A DNA stretch of 64,000 nucleotides from Pseudomonas saudiphocaensis (GTDB lineage Bacteria > Pseudomonadota > Gammaproteobacteria > Pseudomonadales > Pseudomonadaceae), in NCBI RefSeq assembly GCF_000756775.1, contig NZ_CCSF01000001.1, positions 868,001 to 932,000 on the forward strand, read 5' to 3'. Position numbers and translations under genes: made by a program. Of the stretch, positions 1 to 10,336 are shown piece after piece. The notes beneath the pieces are model-generated. The model was not told the origin of the DNA and made no database searches. It worked only from the letters and a program-made list of their open reading frames with translations. How positions within the stretch are numbered: position 1 is the first letter of the stretch; the number at the start of each line of letters is the position of its first letter.

Positions 1-272
1 AGGATGGCTCGGCCGAGCCGGACCTCGCGGCTCAGGTTCGCCTGGCCTTCACCAATCTCAACGCGATCCTGAGCGAGGCTGGCAGCAGCTTCGACGATGT
101 GGTCGATACGACCATCTTTATGGTCGACCCCGACTCGAAGTTCGAGACCATCTGGGCAACAGCAGCCGAGTTCTGGGGTGAGGCGCCCTACCCCACAGTG
201 ACCGCGGTCGGTGTGACGTGGCTGTCCGGCTTCGACTTCGAGATCAAGGTGATCGCCAAACGTGCGCAATAG
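1..272 (+). CDS. RidA/YjgF family protein, 3' part
   Basis: The reading frame is open from the left edge and ends with TAG at 270-272, giving about 89 C-terminal residues. The segment VRLAFTNLNAILSEAGSSFD followed by TIFMVDPDSKF and PYPTVTAVGV matches the RidA (YjgF/YER057c/UK114) fold, whose members hydrolyse reactive enamine/imine intermediates such as 2-aminoacrylate or act on related small molecules. The terminal segment is GFDFEIKVIAKRAQ; the usual RidA arginine region (RxxVEVxxxA) is not standard here, so this is probably a paralogue rather than canonical RidA. The start and N-terminal third lie outside the window. Transcription converges on guaA, with a shared hairpin between them. Confidence 0.8.
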   Translation, partial: DGSAEPDLAAQVRLAFTNLNAILSEAGSSFDDVVDTTIFMVDPDSKFETIWATAAEFWGEAPYPTVTAVGVTWLSGFDFEIKVIAKRAQ

Positions 273-309
273 GCCCGACTGGCAGGAGCACAACCGGAAG
301 CGAGAAAGA

Positions 310-335
310 CGAAAGCCCGCATAAGCGGGCTTTCG
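310..335. terminator. bidirectional hairpin terminator between the RidA-family gene and guaA
   Basis: An 11-bp perfect stem, CGAAAGCCCGC with GCGGGCTTTCG, closes over a 4-base ATAA loop. It lies between two convergent genes and has A/T-rich flanks on both sides, so it can serve both transcripts. Confidence 0.75.
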
Positions 336-359
336 TGTATTGCGGCTAAGGGAAACCGA

Positions 360-1940
360 TCATTCCCACTCGATGGTCGCAGGCGGCTTGCTCGACACAT
401 CGTAGGTGACGCGGGAGATGCCTTCGATCTCGTTGATGATGCGGTTGGAGACCTTCTCCAGCAGCGCATAGGGCAGATGCGCCCAGCGCGCAGTCATGAA
501 GTCGATGGTCTCCACCGCACGCAGCGCGACGACCCAGGCGTAGCGACGGCCATCGCCGACCACACCCACGGATTTGACCGGCTGGAACACCACGAACGCC
601 TGGCTGGTCTTGTGGTACCAATCGAAGTTGCGCAGCTCCTCGATGAAGATGTGATCGGCACGACGCAGCAGGTCGGCGTATTCCTTCTTCACTTCACCAA
701 GGATTCGCACGCCCAGGCCCGGGCCCGGGAATGGGTGGCGGTAGACCATGTCGTAAGGCAGGCCCAGTTCGAGGCCGATCTTGCGTACTTCGTCCTTGAA
801 CAGCTCACGCAGCGGCTCGACCAGCTTGAGGTTCATCTCCTCCGGCAGGCCACCGACGTTGTGGTGAGACTTGATCACGTGAGCCTTGCCGCTCTTCGCG
901 CCGGCGGATTCGATCACGTCCGGGTAGATGGTGCCCTGGGCGAGGAACTGGATGTTGTCGAGCTTGCTGGCCTGGGCGTCGAAGACATCGATGAAGGTGC
1001 GGCCAATGATCTTGCGCTTCTTCTCCGGGTCGGCTTCGCCGGCCAGGTTTTCCAGGAACTGCGCTTCGGCATCGACGCGGATGACCTTCACGCCCATGTT
1101 CTCGGCGAACATGGCCATCACCTGATCGCCCTCGTGCAGGCGCAGCAGGCCGTTGTCGACAAAGACGCAGGTCAGCTGCTCGCCGATGGCCTTGTGCAGC
1201 AGCGCCGCGACCACGGAAGAGTCGACACCACCGGACAGCCCCAGCAGCACGTTGGCATCACCAACCTGAGCGCGGACCTGTTCGATCAGGTCTTCGACGA
1301 TGTTGGACGGCGTCCACAATGCTTCGCAACCACAGATATCCAGCAGGAAGCGCGACAGGATGCGCCCGCCCTGGCGGGTGTGGGTCACTTCGGGATGGAA
1401 CTGCACGCCGTAGTAGCCGCGCGCGTCGTCGCCCATGGCGGCGATCGGGCAGCTGGGGGTGCTAGCCAGGATGCTGAAGCCTTCCGGCAGGTCGGTGACC
1501 TTGTCGCCGTGGCTCATCCAGACGTCGAGGGCGAACATGCCATCGTCGTCCATGTGATCCTCGATGCCATCGAACAGCTTCGACTTGCCGACCAGATCGA
1601 CACGGGCATAGCCGAATTCGCGTTCGTCGGAACCCTGCACCCTACCGCCAAGCTGCTCTGACATGGTCTGCATGCCGTAGCAGATGCCAAACAGCGGAAC
1701 CTTCAGATCAAACACCGCCTGAGGTGCACGCGGGCTGCCTTCGGCATGCACGGATTCCGGACCACCAGCGAGAATGATCCCGCGCGGGTTGAATTCGCGA
1801 ATGTCCTCATCGCTCATGTCGAAGGGATGCAGTTCGCAATAAACGCCAAGCTCACGCACACGACGGGCGATCAGCTGGGTGTATTGCGAACCGAAATCGA
1901 GGATCAGAATGCGATGGGCGTGAATGTCGGGGTGAGACAT
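360..1940 (-). CDS. guaA: GMP synthase (glutamine-hydrolysing)
   Basis: GuaA converts XMP to GMP with ATP and glutamine, the last step of guanine nucleotide synthesis. The start is the ATG at 1938-1940 ([20 protein letters not shown]), giving 526 residues, the normal family length; the open frame continues upstream towards guaB but that extension has no family counterpart. The N-terminal class I glutamine amidotransferase domain shows the nucleophile in LFGICYGMQ (about residue 87) and the His-Glu pair in [11 protein letters not shown]. The ATP pyrophosphatase P-loop [13 protein letters not shown] follows at about 230, and the C-terminal dimerisation domain ends in KPPATIEWE. It lies 115 bp downstream of guaB on the same strand, so the two probably share an operon, interrupted by a palindromic repeat. 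Confidence 0.97.
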   Translation of the reverse strand: MSHPDIHAHRILILDFGSQYTQLIARRVRELGVYCELHPFDMSDEDIREFNPRGIILAGGPESVHAEGSPRAPQAVFDLKVPLFGICYGMQTMSEQLGGRVQGSDEREFGYARVDLVGKSKLFDGIEDHMDDDGMFALDVWMSHGDKVTDLPEGFSILASTPSCPIAAMGDDARGYYGVQFHPEVTHTRQGGRILSRFLLDICGCEALWTPSNIVEDLIEQVRAQVGDANVLLGLSGGVDSSVVAALLHKAIGEQLTCVFVDNGLLRLHEGDQVMAMFAENMGVKVIRVDAEAQFLENLAGEADPEKKRKIIGRTFIDVFDAQASKLDNIQFLAQGTIYPDVIESAGAKSGKAHVIKSHHNVGGLPEEMNLKLVEPLRELFKDEVRKIGLELGLPYDMVYRHPFPGPGLGVRILGEVKKEYADLLRRADHIFIEELRNFDWYHKTSQAFVVFQPVKSVGVVGDGRRYAWVVALRAVETIDFMTARWAHLPYALLEKVSNRIINEIEGISRVTYDVSSKPPATIEWE

Positions 1941-1959
1941 GGGCTTTCCTTCGGAAAAA

Positions 1960-2037
1960 GCTTGAAGCTGAAAGCCAGAAGCTGGAAGCGGAGGCTGGAA
2001 GTCGCGACTTCCAGCTCCAGCTTCCAGCTTCCAGCGC
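1960..2037. repeat. GCTGGAAG-type palindromic intergenic repeat between guaB and guaA
   Basis: Almost all of the guaB-guaA spacer is made of GCTGGAAG / CTTCCAGC units. The centre is a perfect 22-base palindrome at 1994-2015, with further direct copies (GAAGCTGGAAGC, CTTCCAGCTTCCAGC) on each side. RNA from this segment would fold into a long hairpin inside the guaBA transcript. Similar GCTGGAAG-rich runs are known to me as dispersed intergenic repeats in pseudomonads; whether this is such a family member needs a genome search. Confidence 0.7.
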
Positions 2038-2055
2038 CTTGTTATCGAGGCTGGA

Positions 2056-3582
<1,527 letters not shown>

Positions 3583-3605
3583 TCACTCAACGCACATCCG
3601 CTGCT

Positions 3606-4154
3606 TCAGATATCTACCCTGACCTGTGCGCAGGCAAAGCCCAGCCGCTCGGCAAACGCCTCGACGAAGCTCTCGCGTAGACCAGCTTCAGCCCAGCCGT
3701 TGAAGATGAAACCCAGGTTGGAAAAGCCGCAAGGCTGCAGGAACAGAAAGCCATTGATGTCATCTTCAAAGCCGCACTCGGGGCAGGCAAAGACGTCGGT
3801 TTCTCCTGGCCACCAGGCTTCCAGGCTGTCGAACAGCGGCACGCCGATCTCCTGCCGACATTGGGGGCAGCCCGCCTCCTCAAGAAACCTCTTCGTCGGT
3901 ACGTAGATGCAGCGGCGGGTGACTATTTCCAGCCCGTTATGGAGCTGGCCGTACGGCAGAAGATCCGGACGCTGTGCAATACGCCTGGCTCCCGGTCCGA
4001 TGGCATAGGCCATGCCGTCACCACCTTGGCCGCAAGTGGTCGGCAGCTCCTCGACGATCTCGCTCTTGACCAGCCAGCGCAACAGGGCCCGTGCTTTGGC
4101 TTCATGGGCAGGCAGGGTGGATATCCGAGGGACGAGGATCAGTTGCGCGGTCAT
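3606..4154 (-). CDS. zinc-ribbon-containing conserved hypothetical protein
   Basis: This 182-residue protein has no catalytic motif that I recognise. Two CxxC pairs, [10 protein letters not shown] (about 95) and [12 protein letters not shown] (about 123), form a likely four-cysteine zinc ribbon in the middle of the chain. No signal peptide or membrane helix is visible. The N-terminal part ([32 protein letters not shown]) reads like a small helical domain, and the C-terminal part is rich in Phe and Gly. Proteins of this kind occur next to guaBA in Pseudomonas and have sometimes been given a sugar-ABC-transporter ATPase label; no Walker motif is present here to support that name. Confidence 0.75.
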   Translation of the reverse strand: MTAQLILVPRISTLPAHEAKARALLRWLVKSEIVEELPTTCGQGGDGMAYAIGPGARRIAQRPDLLPYGQLHNGLEIVTRRCIYVPTKRFLEEAGCPQCRQEIGVPLFDSLEAWWPGETDVFACPECGFEDDINGFLFLQPCGFSNLGFIFNGWAEAGLRESFVEAFAERLGFACAQVRVDI

Positions 4155-4226
4155 AACGATGCTGGGCTAAGGCAAATGGAGGGCGGGCAGCTTAGGCCTT
4201 GTGGTGAGCAAATCAAGCCAGATCAC

Positions 4227-4685
4227 TTAAAGCGTTTGCGAAGCCGACCGACTGCTGCGCTGCTCCACCCAACGTGCTCGCAGCACGTCGTAGGTCCAGT
4301 TGAAGGCAACGGTGTAGGGCAGAAAGAACAGAATCAGACCGATGTCCAACAGCAATGCTTCGAGCAAGCTGATTGACAGCCACCATGCCGCCAATGGGAC
4401 CAGCGCAACGATCAGGCCCGCCTCGAAGAGCGTTGCATGAACCAGGCGTACCCGCAGGTTCCGCTGAAACTTCAGGCGCTTCTGCGCTCGGTCGAACAGG
4501 TAGTTGAACAGCATGTTCCAGAGCATCGCGACGGTGGAAAACATCAGCGTCAGCGCCCCGAGGTGCAGCAACGGCTTGTCCATCAGCAACGCCAATGCCG
4601 GCGCACAGATGGCCACGGCGATAAGCTCGAAGGCAAGCGCGTGGCCGATGCGCTCGCGCATCGACCGCTGCGGTGGCTGATTCAT
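4227..4685 (-). CDS. PACE-family multidrug/biogenic-amine efflux transporter
   Basis: The 152-residue product has four predicted membrane helices arranged as two bacterial-transmembrane-pair repeats: FELIAVAICAPALALLM, LTLMFSTVAMLWNMLFNYLFD, ATLFEAGLIVALVPLAAWWL and LLLDIGLILFFLPYTVAFNWTYD. The RIGHALAFE start, WNMLFNYLFD and FNWTYD motifs are those of the PACE family (Acinetobacter AceI is the type member), inner-membrane proton antiporters that expel chlorhexidine and short-chain diamines. The ATG at 4683-4685 is preferred because GGAGGTG sits 7-9 bases upstream; an in-frame start at 4775 would run into the divergent regulator gene. The head-to-head LysR gene mirrors the aceI-aceR layout, so induction by that regulator is likely. 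Confidence 0.87.
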   Translation of the reverse strand: MNQPPQRSMRERIGHALAFELIAVAICAPALALLMDKPLLHLGALTLMFSTVAMLWNMLFNYLFDRAQKRLKFQRNLRVRLVHATLFEAGLIVALVPLAAWWLSISLLEALLLDIGLILFFLPYTVAFNWTYDVLRARWVEQRSSRSASQTL

Positions 4686-4766
4686 GAAGGCACCTCCAGA
4701 AAAACTGGCGCTATCATCATCGGCAAAGCGGTTAACAACAAGTGAGCTGCCATCGGGAAAGGCGAT
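4686..4766. promoter_or_regulatory. divergent promoter/operator region of the PACE pump and LysR gene
   Basis: The 81-bp gap must hold both promoters and the LysR binding site. It contains the pump's ribosome binding site (GGAGG on the minus strand near 4692) and a more AT-rich stretch around 4715-4742 (ATCATCATCGG...GGTTAACAAC). No single T-N11-A motif is clear enough to name. Confidence 0.45.
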
Positions 4767-5639
4767 ATGAATCACTCTCCAGAGTCACTCCAGGCTTTCG
4801 TTCTTGCCGCCAGCTGCGGCTCGTTGAGTGCGGCAGCGCGGCGCCTGGGCAAAAGCCAGTCGACTGTCAGTGAAGCCGTCGCACGCCTGGAGCTCGATCT
4901 GGGCGTTCAGCTGTTCGAGCGCGGCCCCCGCCAGCTGCGATTGAGCGAAGCCGGTGCCAACCTGCTGATATATGCCAAGGAGGTCCTGGCTGCTGGCGAC
5001 CGCCTGACGCGCCACGCCGCACGCATGGCCAGCGGCCAGGAGGCCCGACTGACCCTGGCGCTGTCTGATGCCTACCAGCCCATCGAGGCACGTTTACTGG
5101 AGCTGGAGCAGCGCTTCCCTGACCTGCAGTTCGAATGCCTGATCGCCGAACACGCCGACGTGCTCGACCTGGTTTGCCAGGGACGCGCTCATCTTGGCCT
5201 GCTGGCAGCTCAACCCTCCTATCCGGCAGATTTCGCCCATGCCCGGGTTCCGGCCAGCGCCGAGTTTGGCTTGTTCGTCGCGCACTCCCATCCACTGGCA
5301 GCCTTGCAGAATGTGACCGTCGAGGACTTGGCGCGCTGGCGAGCGCTGCGACTGAGCAGCGTGACCAACAGCGAGACACCCGCCGATGAGCTGTCGATCG
5401 GTGGTGAGCGCTGCTGGTCGGCGCCCGACTATCTGTTGCTGCTGGAAATGGCGGTGCTCGGCTTTGGCTGGGCGGCCCTGCCGCGCCAACTGGTCGCCAG
5501 GTACGGCGCCGGGCAGTTACAGGAGTTGCAGTTGCCCGGCTGGCCCAAACACGTCCCAGTGGATGTGGTCTGGTCGCGCCAGCATGAACTGCGCCCGGTC
5601 GCCGCCTGGCTGCTTGACCGCCTGTTGGAAAGCATCTGA
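4767..5639 (+). CDS. LysR-family transcriptional regulator, likely of the PACE pump
   Basis: The 290-residue protein has the LysR winged helix-turn-helix at residues 5-62 (SLQAFVLAASCGSLSAAARR, then GKSQSTVSEAVARLELDLGV, LFERGPRQLRLSEAG) and a periplasmic-binding-protein-like effector domain from about 90 to the end. LysR proteins usually activate a divergent neighbour after binding a small ligand. The neighbour here is the PACE efflux gene, as in Acinetobacter aceR-aceI, where AceR answers to chlorhexidine and diamines. The ligand here cannot be read from the sequence. The ATG at 4767 begins directly at the HTH, as usual. Confidence 0.88.
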   Translation: MNHSPESLQAFVLAASCGSLSAAARRLGKSQSTVSEAVARLELDLGVQLFERGPRQLRLSEAGANLLIYAKEVLAAGDRLTRHAARMASGQEARLTLALSDAYQPIEARLLELEQRFPDLQFECLIAEHADVLDLVCQGRAHLGLLAAQPSYPADFAHARVPASAEFGLFVAHSHPLAALQNVTVEDLARWRALRLSSVTNSETPADELSIGGERCWSAPDYLLLLEMAVLGFGWAALPRQLVARYGAGQLQELQLPGWPKHVPVDVVWSRQHELRPVAAWLLDRLLESI

Positions 5640-5717
5640 GCGGCCGGCGCACCGGCGCCGACCTTGTGCCTAACTCAACGCATTCCAGCCAACACAGGCC
5701 GCTGACGAGGCTGCCTC

Positions 5718-6704
5718 TTAAAGCAGCTCTTCGCGCAGCTGTTCGGCGGATTTGATCGACAACAGGCCCGGTGCGACGTCGAAAGCGGTCTTCGCGCCAA
5801 ACTGACCCTGCTGGTTGAGGCGCCAGGCCGCACGCGCATAGGCCACCAGTACGCTGGCAGTGAATTCGGGGTTGCTCTCCAGTTGCAGCGAGTACTCAAT
5901 CACCTGTGTATGAGCTGCGCTGGTATTGCCGCTGCGAATCACGAAGCCGCCGTGGGGCATACGCTGGTGGTCGCGACGCAGCTGCTCTTCGCTGATGAAA
6001 TGGACCGTCGTGTCGTAATCGGCAAAGTAGTTGGGCATGGTCACGATGGCCTGCTCCACGGCCGCCGCGTCGGCGCCTTCGGCCAGCACGACATAGCATT
6101 CACGTGTGTGCTTTTCGCGGGTGCTCAGTTCGGGGCGCGCGCCACTGCGTACGCGGTCGATGGCCACCGGCGAAGGCAGCGTGTACTGCACTCCAGCCTT
6201 GACGCCCGGCACCCGGCGAACAGCATCGGAATGGCCCTGGCTTAGTCCTTTGCCCCAGAAGGTATAGGTCGCACCATCGGGCAGCAGCGCTTCGCCGTAG
6301 AGACGGTTGATGGAGAACATGCCTGGGTCCCAGCCAATGGAGATCAGCGCCGTTTTGCCATTGGCCCGAGCGGGCTCGTCTACCGTCGCGAAGTATTCGG
6401 GAATGCGCGCATGAGTATCGAAGCTGTCCACGGTGTTGAACATCGCCGCCAGTTGCGGGCCTTGCTCGGGCAGATCGTCCTTGGAGCCGCCGCACAGAAT
6501 CAGCACGTCGATGGCCTCGCGGTACTCAGGCAGCGTATCCATGGCGTATACCGGTGTGCCAGCCTCTAGCGGGGTCAGATCGGCCGGCGCGCGGCGGGTG
6601 AAGATACCTACCAGCGTCATGTCCGGGTTCTTGCCAATGGCGGCTTCGACGCCCCGCCCGAGGTTGCCGTAACCGGCGATGCCAATACGAATCTGCTTGC
6701 TCAT
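5718..6704 (-). CDS. ddh: meso-diaminopimelate D-dehydrogenase
   Basis: Ddh reversibly converts tetrahydrodipicolinate, ammonia and NADPH into meso-diaminopimelate in one step, bypassing the succinylase branch of lysine and peptidoglycan synthesis. The 328-residue protein starts with a dinucleotide-binding loop (IRIGIAGYGNLGRGVEAAI) and carries the family segments LILCGGSKDDLPEQ, SFDTHARIPEYF, ISIGWDPGMFSINRLYG, TFWGKGLSQGHSDAVRRV and KHTRECYVVL, plus the C-terminal QVIEYSLQLESNPEFTASVL. Typical relatives are in Corynebacterium, Bacteroidetes and some Clostridia and Bacilli; in Pseudomonas the succinylase route is the rule, so this gene may add a second route or a catabolic one. It is monocistronic, convergent with the LysR gene and divergent from xseA. 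Confidence 0.92.
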   Translation of the reverse strand: MSKQIRIGIAGYGNLGRGVEAAIGKNPDMTLVGIFTRRAPADLTPLEAGTPVYAMDTLPEYREAIDVLILCGGSKDDLPEQGPQLAAMFNTVDSFDTHARIPEYFATVDEPARANGKTALISIGWDPGMFSINRLYGEALLPDGATYTFWGKGLSQGHSDAVRRVPGVKAGVQYTLPSPVAIDRVRSGARPELSTREKHTRECYVVLAEGADAAAVEQAIVTMPNYFADYDTTVHFISEEQLRRDHQRMPHGGFVIRSGNTSAAHTQVIEYSLQLESNPEFTASVLVAYARAAWRLNQQGQFGAKTAFDVAPGLLSIKSAEQLREELL

Positions 6705-6847
6705 GAACAGCTCCTTGGTGAATCAAAAACCGTCTGCGGCGGCAGGCCGCATTTGAGAAAAGGGCGAATAGTACGGGGTTGGGCCAATTACTTCAGCCCG
6801 ACTAAGCCCAAAGAGATTTTCACCCTGCCCTCGCGCAAGGCTTTATC

Positions 6848-8233
6848 ATGACGAGCATGCTCAACGACCCTTTCCAACGCCTCAACCTCGACCGCGAGGT
6901 CCTCAGCGTCAGCCAGCTCAACAGCCGTGCTCGACTGCTGCTCGAAGACGTATTCGCCCAGGTTTGGGTCGAAGGCGAGATCTCCAACCTCGCCCGCCCC
7001 GCTTCCGGCCACGTCTATTTCACCCTCAAGGACAAGAACGCCCAGGTTCGCTGTGCCCTGTTCAGGCAGAACGCCTTGCGTGTGCGCCAGGCACTGCGCG
7101 ACGGACTTGCAGTGAAAGTGCGCGGCAAGGTTTCGCTGTTCGAGGGGCGCGGCGATTATCAGCTGATCCTCGACTCGCTGGAGCCGGCCGGTGATGGTGC
7201 ATTGCGCCTGGCCTTCGAAGCGCTCAAGGAAAAGCTTTCCGCCGAAGGCCTGTTCGCCGCCGACAACAAGCGCGCCCTACCCGCACACCCGCAGCGCATC
7301 GGCATTGTCAGCTCGCCCACTGGCGCGGTGATACGCGACATCATCTCGGTCTTTGCCCGGCGCGCCCCCCATGTGGAACTGACGCTGGTGCCTACAGCGG
7401 TTCAGGGGCGGGAAGCAACAGCGCAGATCGTTCGTGCCCTGCAACTGGCCGACCGTGGCAGTTTCGATGCATTGATCCTCGCCCGTGGCGGTGGCTCTCT
7501 GGAAGATCTCTGGTGCTTCAACGAAGAAGCGGTCGCTCGCGCAGTGGCTGCCTGCCAGACGCCAATCATCAGCGCGGTGGGCCACGAGACTGACGTCTCC
7601 ATCGCCGATTTCGTCGCCGATGTACGCGCGCCGACGCCCTCCGCCGCCGCCGAATTACTGGCACCCAGCAGCGCGGATATCCGCCAGCGCCTGGAGGGCT
7701 TGCGTCAGCGTCTGCTCTTGCGCATGCGCGAACGGCTGCAGCGTGAGCGCGCGAACCTCGACGGCCTGACCCGACGTCTGCGTCACCCCGGGGAGCGCTT
7801 GCAGCAGCAGGCTCAACGCGTCGATGACCTGGAGCAGCGTCTGCTGCGTGCTATCGATCGTCGTCTATGTGCCGGCCAGGAGCGCCTGGCCAGGCTCGAT
7901 ACCCGGCTCGGCGCACAGCATCCCGGGCGCGCCCTGGCCATGTTGCGCCAGCGCCTGGAGCATCTCTCCGCACGGATGCCGCGGGCCATGCAGGAGCGCC
8001 TGACTAGCCGCCGGCAGCAACTGCAGGGGTTGGCACAGACGCTGAATGCCATCAGCCCACTGGCAACCCTGTCACGGGGATACAGCATCCTGATTGATGA
8101 GCATGGGCAGGCAATCCGTGCTGCCAGCCAGACACAGCCCGGACAACGCCTCAAGGCACGCCTGGGCGAAGGCGAGTTGCAGGTACGCGTCGAAGACAAT
8201 CACCTGGAACCGGTTACGCTGCCGCTGCTGTAA
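6848..8233 (+). CDS. xseA: exodeoxyribonuclease VII large subunit
   Basis: XseA with XseB forms exonuclease VII, which degrades single-stranded DNA from both ends. The 461-residue product has the N-terminal OB-fold (VLSVSQLNSRARLLLEDVFAQVWVEGEISNLARPASGHVYFTLKD), the catalytic domain with RIGIVSSPTGAVIRDI, LILARGGGSLEDLWCFNEE and SAVGHETDVSIADFVADVRAPTPSAAAEL, and a long coiled-coil C-terminal part (about 280-400) that binds XseB, ending with the typical LSRGYSIL segment. A second ATG nine bases downstream (6857) is an alternative start. xseB is not adjacent. Confidence 0.96.
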   Translation: MTSMLNDPFQRLNLDREVLSVSQLNSRARLLLEDVFAQVWVEGEISNLARPASGHVYFTLKDKNAQVRCALFRQNALRVRQALRDGLAVKVRGKVSLFEGRGDYQLILDSLEPAGDGALRLAFEALKEKLSAEGLFAADNKRALPAHPQRIGIVSSPTGAVIRDIISVFARRAPHVELTLVPTAVQGREATAQIVRALQLADRGSFDALILARGGGSLEDLWCFNEEAVARAVAACQTPIISAVGHETDVSIADFVADVRAPTPSAAAELLAPSSADIRQRLEGLRQRLLLRMRERLQRERANLDGLTRRLRHPGERLQQQAQRVDDLEQRLLRAIDRRLCAGQERLARLDTRLGAQHPGRALAMLRQRLEHLSARMPRAMQERLTSRRQQLQGLAQTLNAISPLATLSRGYSILIDEHGQAIRAASQTQPGQRLKARLGEGELQVRVEDNHLEPVTLPLL

Positions 8234-8404
8234 CAGAAGCCGTGTTTGGCGCTGCACTTGGCGCGCGCTCTGTTGTATGAGCGGACTTTCCGGCAGGCGC
8301 AGAGAGTAAGGCTCGCGGACAAGCCCACAGAGGGGCGGCTCCAGCCCCTCAGCCTGAAAACATAACGGAGCAAGGCGCTTCCAGAGCTTCACAGCGAATC
8401 CACA

Positions 8405-8439
8405 AAAAAGCCCGACAGGTCTGCCTGTCGGGCTTTTTC
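8405..8439. terminator. bidirectional terminator between xseA and the TerC-CBS gene
   Basis: A perfect stem, AAAAAGCCCGACAGG paired with CCTGTCGGGCTTTTT over a TCTG loop, has an A-run on one side and a T-run on the other. It ends both the xseA (+) and the TerC-family (-) transcripts. Confidence 0.9.
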
Positions 8440-8458
8440 AGAGCTGAAGCCTACCGCT

Positions 8459-10024
8459 TCACGCCGGCTGATCGATCCGCTTGAGCATAAGCCCGGTGAC
8501 CCGGCGATCCCTCACCTCGGTGACATGCAGATGCCAGTCGGCATGCTCCACCTGGTCGCCGGTCACCGGCAGGCGATCGAGCAGACTCATCACCAGCCCG
8601 GCCAGAGTCTGGTAGTCGTCGGTTGCCACCGCGCGAAAACCGAGGCGCTCGCGCAGTACCGCAAGGTTGACGGCACCGTTGACGCGATAGCCGCCTTCCA
8701 CCTGCTCGATATCCGGTCCTTCCACCTCGCTGGCATCAGGCAACTCACCGGCAATGGCCTCAAGGATGTCGGTCAGTGTCAGCAGGCCTTCGAAGCCGCC
8801 GAACTCGTTGACCACAAAGGCGATATGGGTCGAAGCCTGGCGCATCTGCTCCAGGGCGCTAAGCACCGTGCAGCTGTCGGGCAGGTTGATCGGTGCACGC
8901 ACCAGAGACTCAATATCCGGCGTTTGCCCATGGAGCAGCGCTTTGAGCAGCTCCTTCTTGTGTACATAGCCCAGCGGCTCATCCGGCAAGTCACTGCGCG
9001 CCACCACCAGACGTGAGTGCGGAGAATTGAGCAATGCGGCCTGCACCTTCTCAGCTTCATCATCAAGGGTGATGCGATCCACCTCCATGCGATCGGTCAT
9101 CACCGTGCGGATCGATTGTTCGGCGAGGTTCAGCACGCTGCTGATCATCACTCGTTCACGACGATTGAACAGCGAGCCGCTGTCCGCCTGATCATCGGAC
9201 GAGACCATATCGGCGATTTCCTCATCCAGCTCGTCAGCCTCCAGCTTGCCGCCCAGCAGGCGCAACACCGCATGGGCGGTGCGCTCACGCAGCGGCAGGG
9301 TGCCCTGCAGGCTGCGCTTGCGCCGCGAGCGCGCCAGCTGGTTGAAGAACTCGATGGCAATCGAGAAACCAATGGCCGCGTACAGATAGCCTTTCGGGAT
9401 GTGATAACCCAGGCCTTCAGCGGTGAGACTGAAGCCGATCATCATCAAAAAGCCCAGGCAGAGCATGATGACTGTCGGTCGCGCGTTGACGAAGGCCGTC
9501 AGCGGCTTGCTCGCCAGCAACATCAGCGTCATGGAGATGATCACCGCGATCATCATCACCTGCAGATGTTCCACCATGCCCACAGCAGTGATCACCGCAT
9601 CGAGGGAGAACACCGCGTCGAGCACGATGATCTGCGCGACTACCGGCCAGAAACGCGCGTAGGCCTTGCTGCCGCTTTGCTGATGCATGCGCCCTTCGAG
9701 TCGTTCATGCAGCTCCATGGTGGCCTTGAACAGCAGGAACAGACCGCCGCCAAGCATGATCAGATCACGCCCGGAGAAGCTCTTGCCGAGGATTTCGAAC
9801 AGCGGCTCGGTAAGCGTCACCAGCCAGGCGATGCTCGCCAGCAGGCCCAGACGCATCACCAGCGCCAGGCTCAGGCCAATAACCCGGGCACGGTCGCGCT
9901 GCTCGGGCGGCAGCTTGTCCGCGAGAATGGCGATAAAGACCAGGTTGTCGATGCCCAGAACGATTTCGAGAACAATTAGGGTAAGAAGGCCGAGCCAGGC
10001 CGTGGGATCAGCAATCCATTCCAT
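8459..10024 (-). CDS. TerC-family membrane protein with CBS and CorC/HlyC domains (YegH/YoaE type)
   Basis: The 521-residue protein opens with a TerC-like integral membrane domain (residues 1-230; [20 protein letters not shown] with the conserved acidic GIDN, and later [20 protein letters not shown] with FSLDAV). Two CBS repeats follow (about 300-425; [19 protein letters not shown]) and then a CorC/HlyC transporter-associated domain (about 440-515; [19 protein letters not shown]). This order is that of E. coli YegH and YoaE. TerC proteins are implicated in metal (Mn2+) export or metal loading of secreted proteins; the ion and function here are inferred only. It is transcribed alone. Confidence 0.88.
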   Translation of the reverse strand: MEWIADPTAWLGLLTLIVLEIVLGIDNLVFIAILADKLPPEQRDRARVIGLSLALVMRLGLLASIAWLVTLTEPLFEILGKSFSGRDLIMLGGGLFLLFKATMELHERLEGRMHQQSGSKAYARFWPVVAQIIVLDAVFSLDAVITAVGMVEHLQVMMIAVIISMTLMLLASKPLTAFVNARPTVIMLCLGFLMMIGFSLTAEGLGYHIPKGYLYAAIGFSIAIEFFNQLARSRRKRSLQGTLPLRERTAHAVLRLLGGKLEADELDEEIADMVSSDDQADSGSLFNRRERVMISSVLNLAEQSIRTVMTDRMEVDRITLDDEAEKVQAALLNSPHSRLVVARSDLPDEPLGYVHKKELLKALLHGQTPDIESLVRAPINLPDSCTVLSALEQMRQASTHIAFVVNEFGGFEGLLTLTDILEAIAGELPDASEVEGPDIEQVEGGYRVNGAVNLAVLRERLGFRAVATDDYQTLAGLVMSLLDRLPVTGDQVEHADWHLHVTEVRDRRVTGLMLKRIDQPA

Positions 10025-10336
10025 GTTTGCGGCCTCCGCTGGAAAGCTTGTATGACGAAGCGCTGGGGGTGCGCAGACGGGATACGGAGGATGGAATGAC
10101 TGCAGAGCAGTAGCTGGAAAGTGCCACGCCTGTCAGGACCGACGAGCGCGGCTGGGTACAGGGGATATTCATGAAGCCCTTGCTAGTGAAATAGGGACGC
10201 AAAGAATAATAGTCATCGCCGGGCAAGTCACCATGGATTCTTTTCCAGAGCTTTCAAGCCAGCTCCAGGGGCTGCGCCCCTTTCCTCCGTCAGAGGTTTA
10301 CGCGAGGATGGGCCATCCTTTCAAGCGGAACCGCTC
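10025..10336. other. 312-bp divergent intergenic region
   Basis: This gap separates the TerC-CBS gene (-) from the M23 peptidase gene (+) and must carry both promoters. A small hairpin, AGGGGCTGCGCCCCT, lies near 10267-10281 without a T-run. I see no gene, tRNA or repeat here. Confidence 0.5.
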
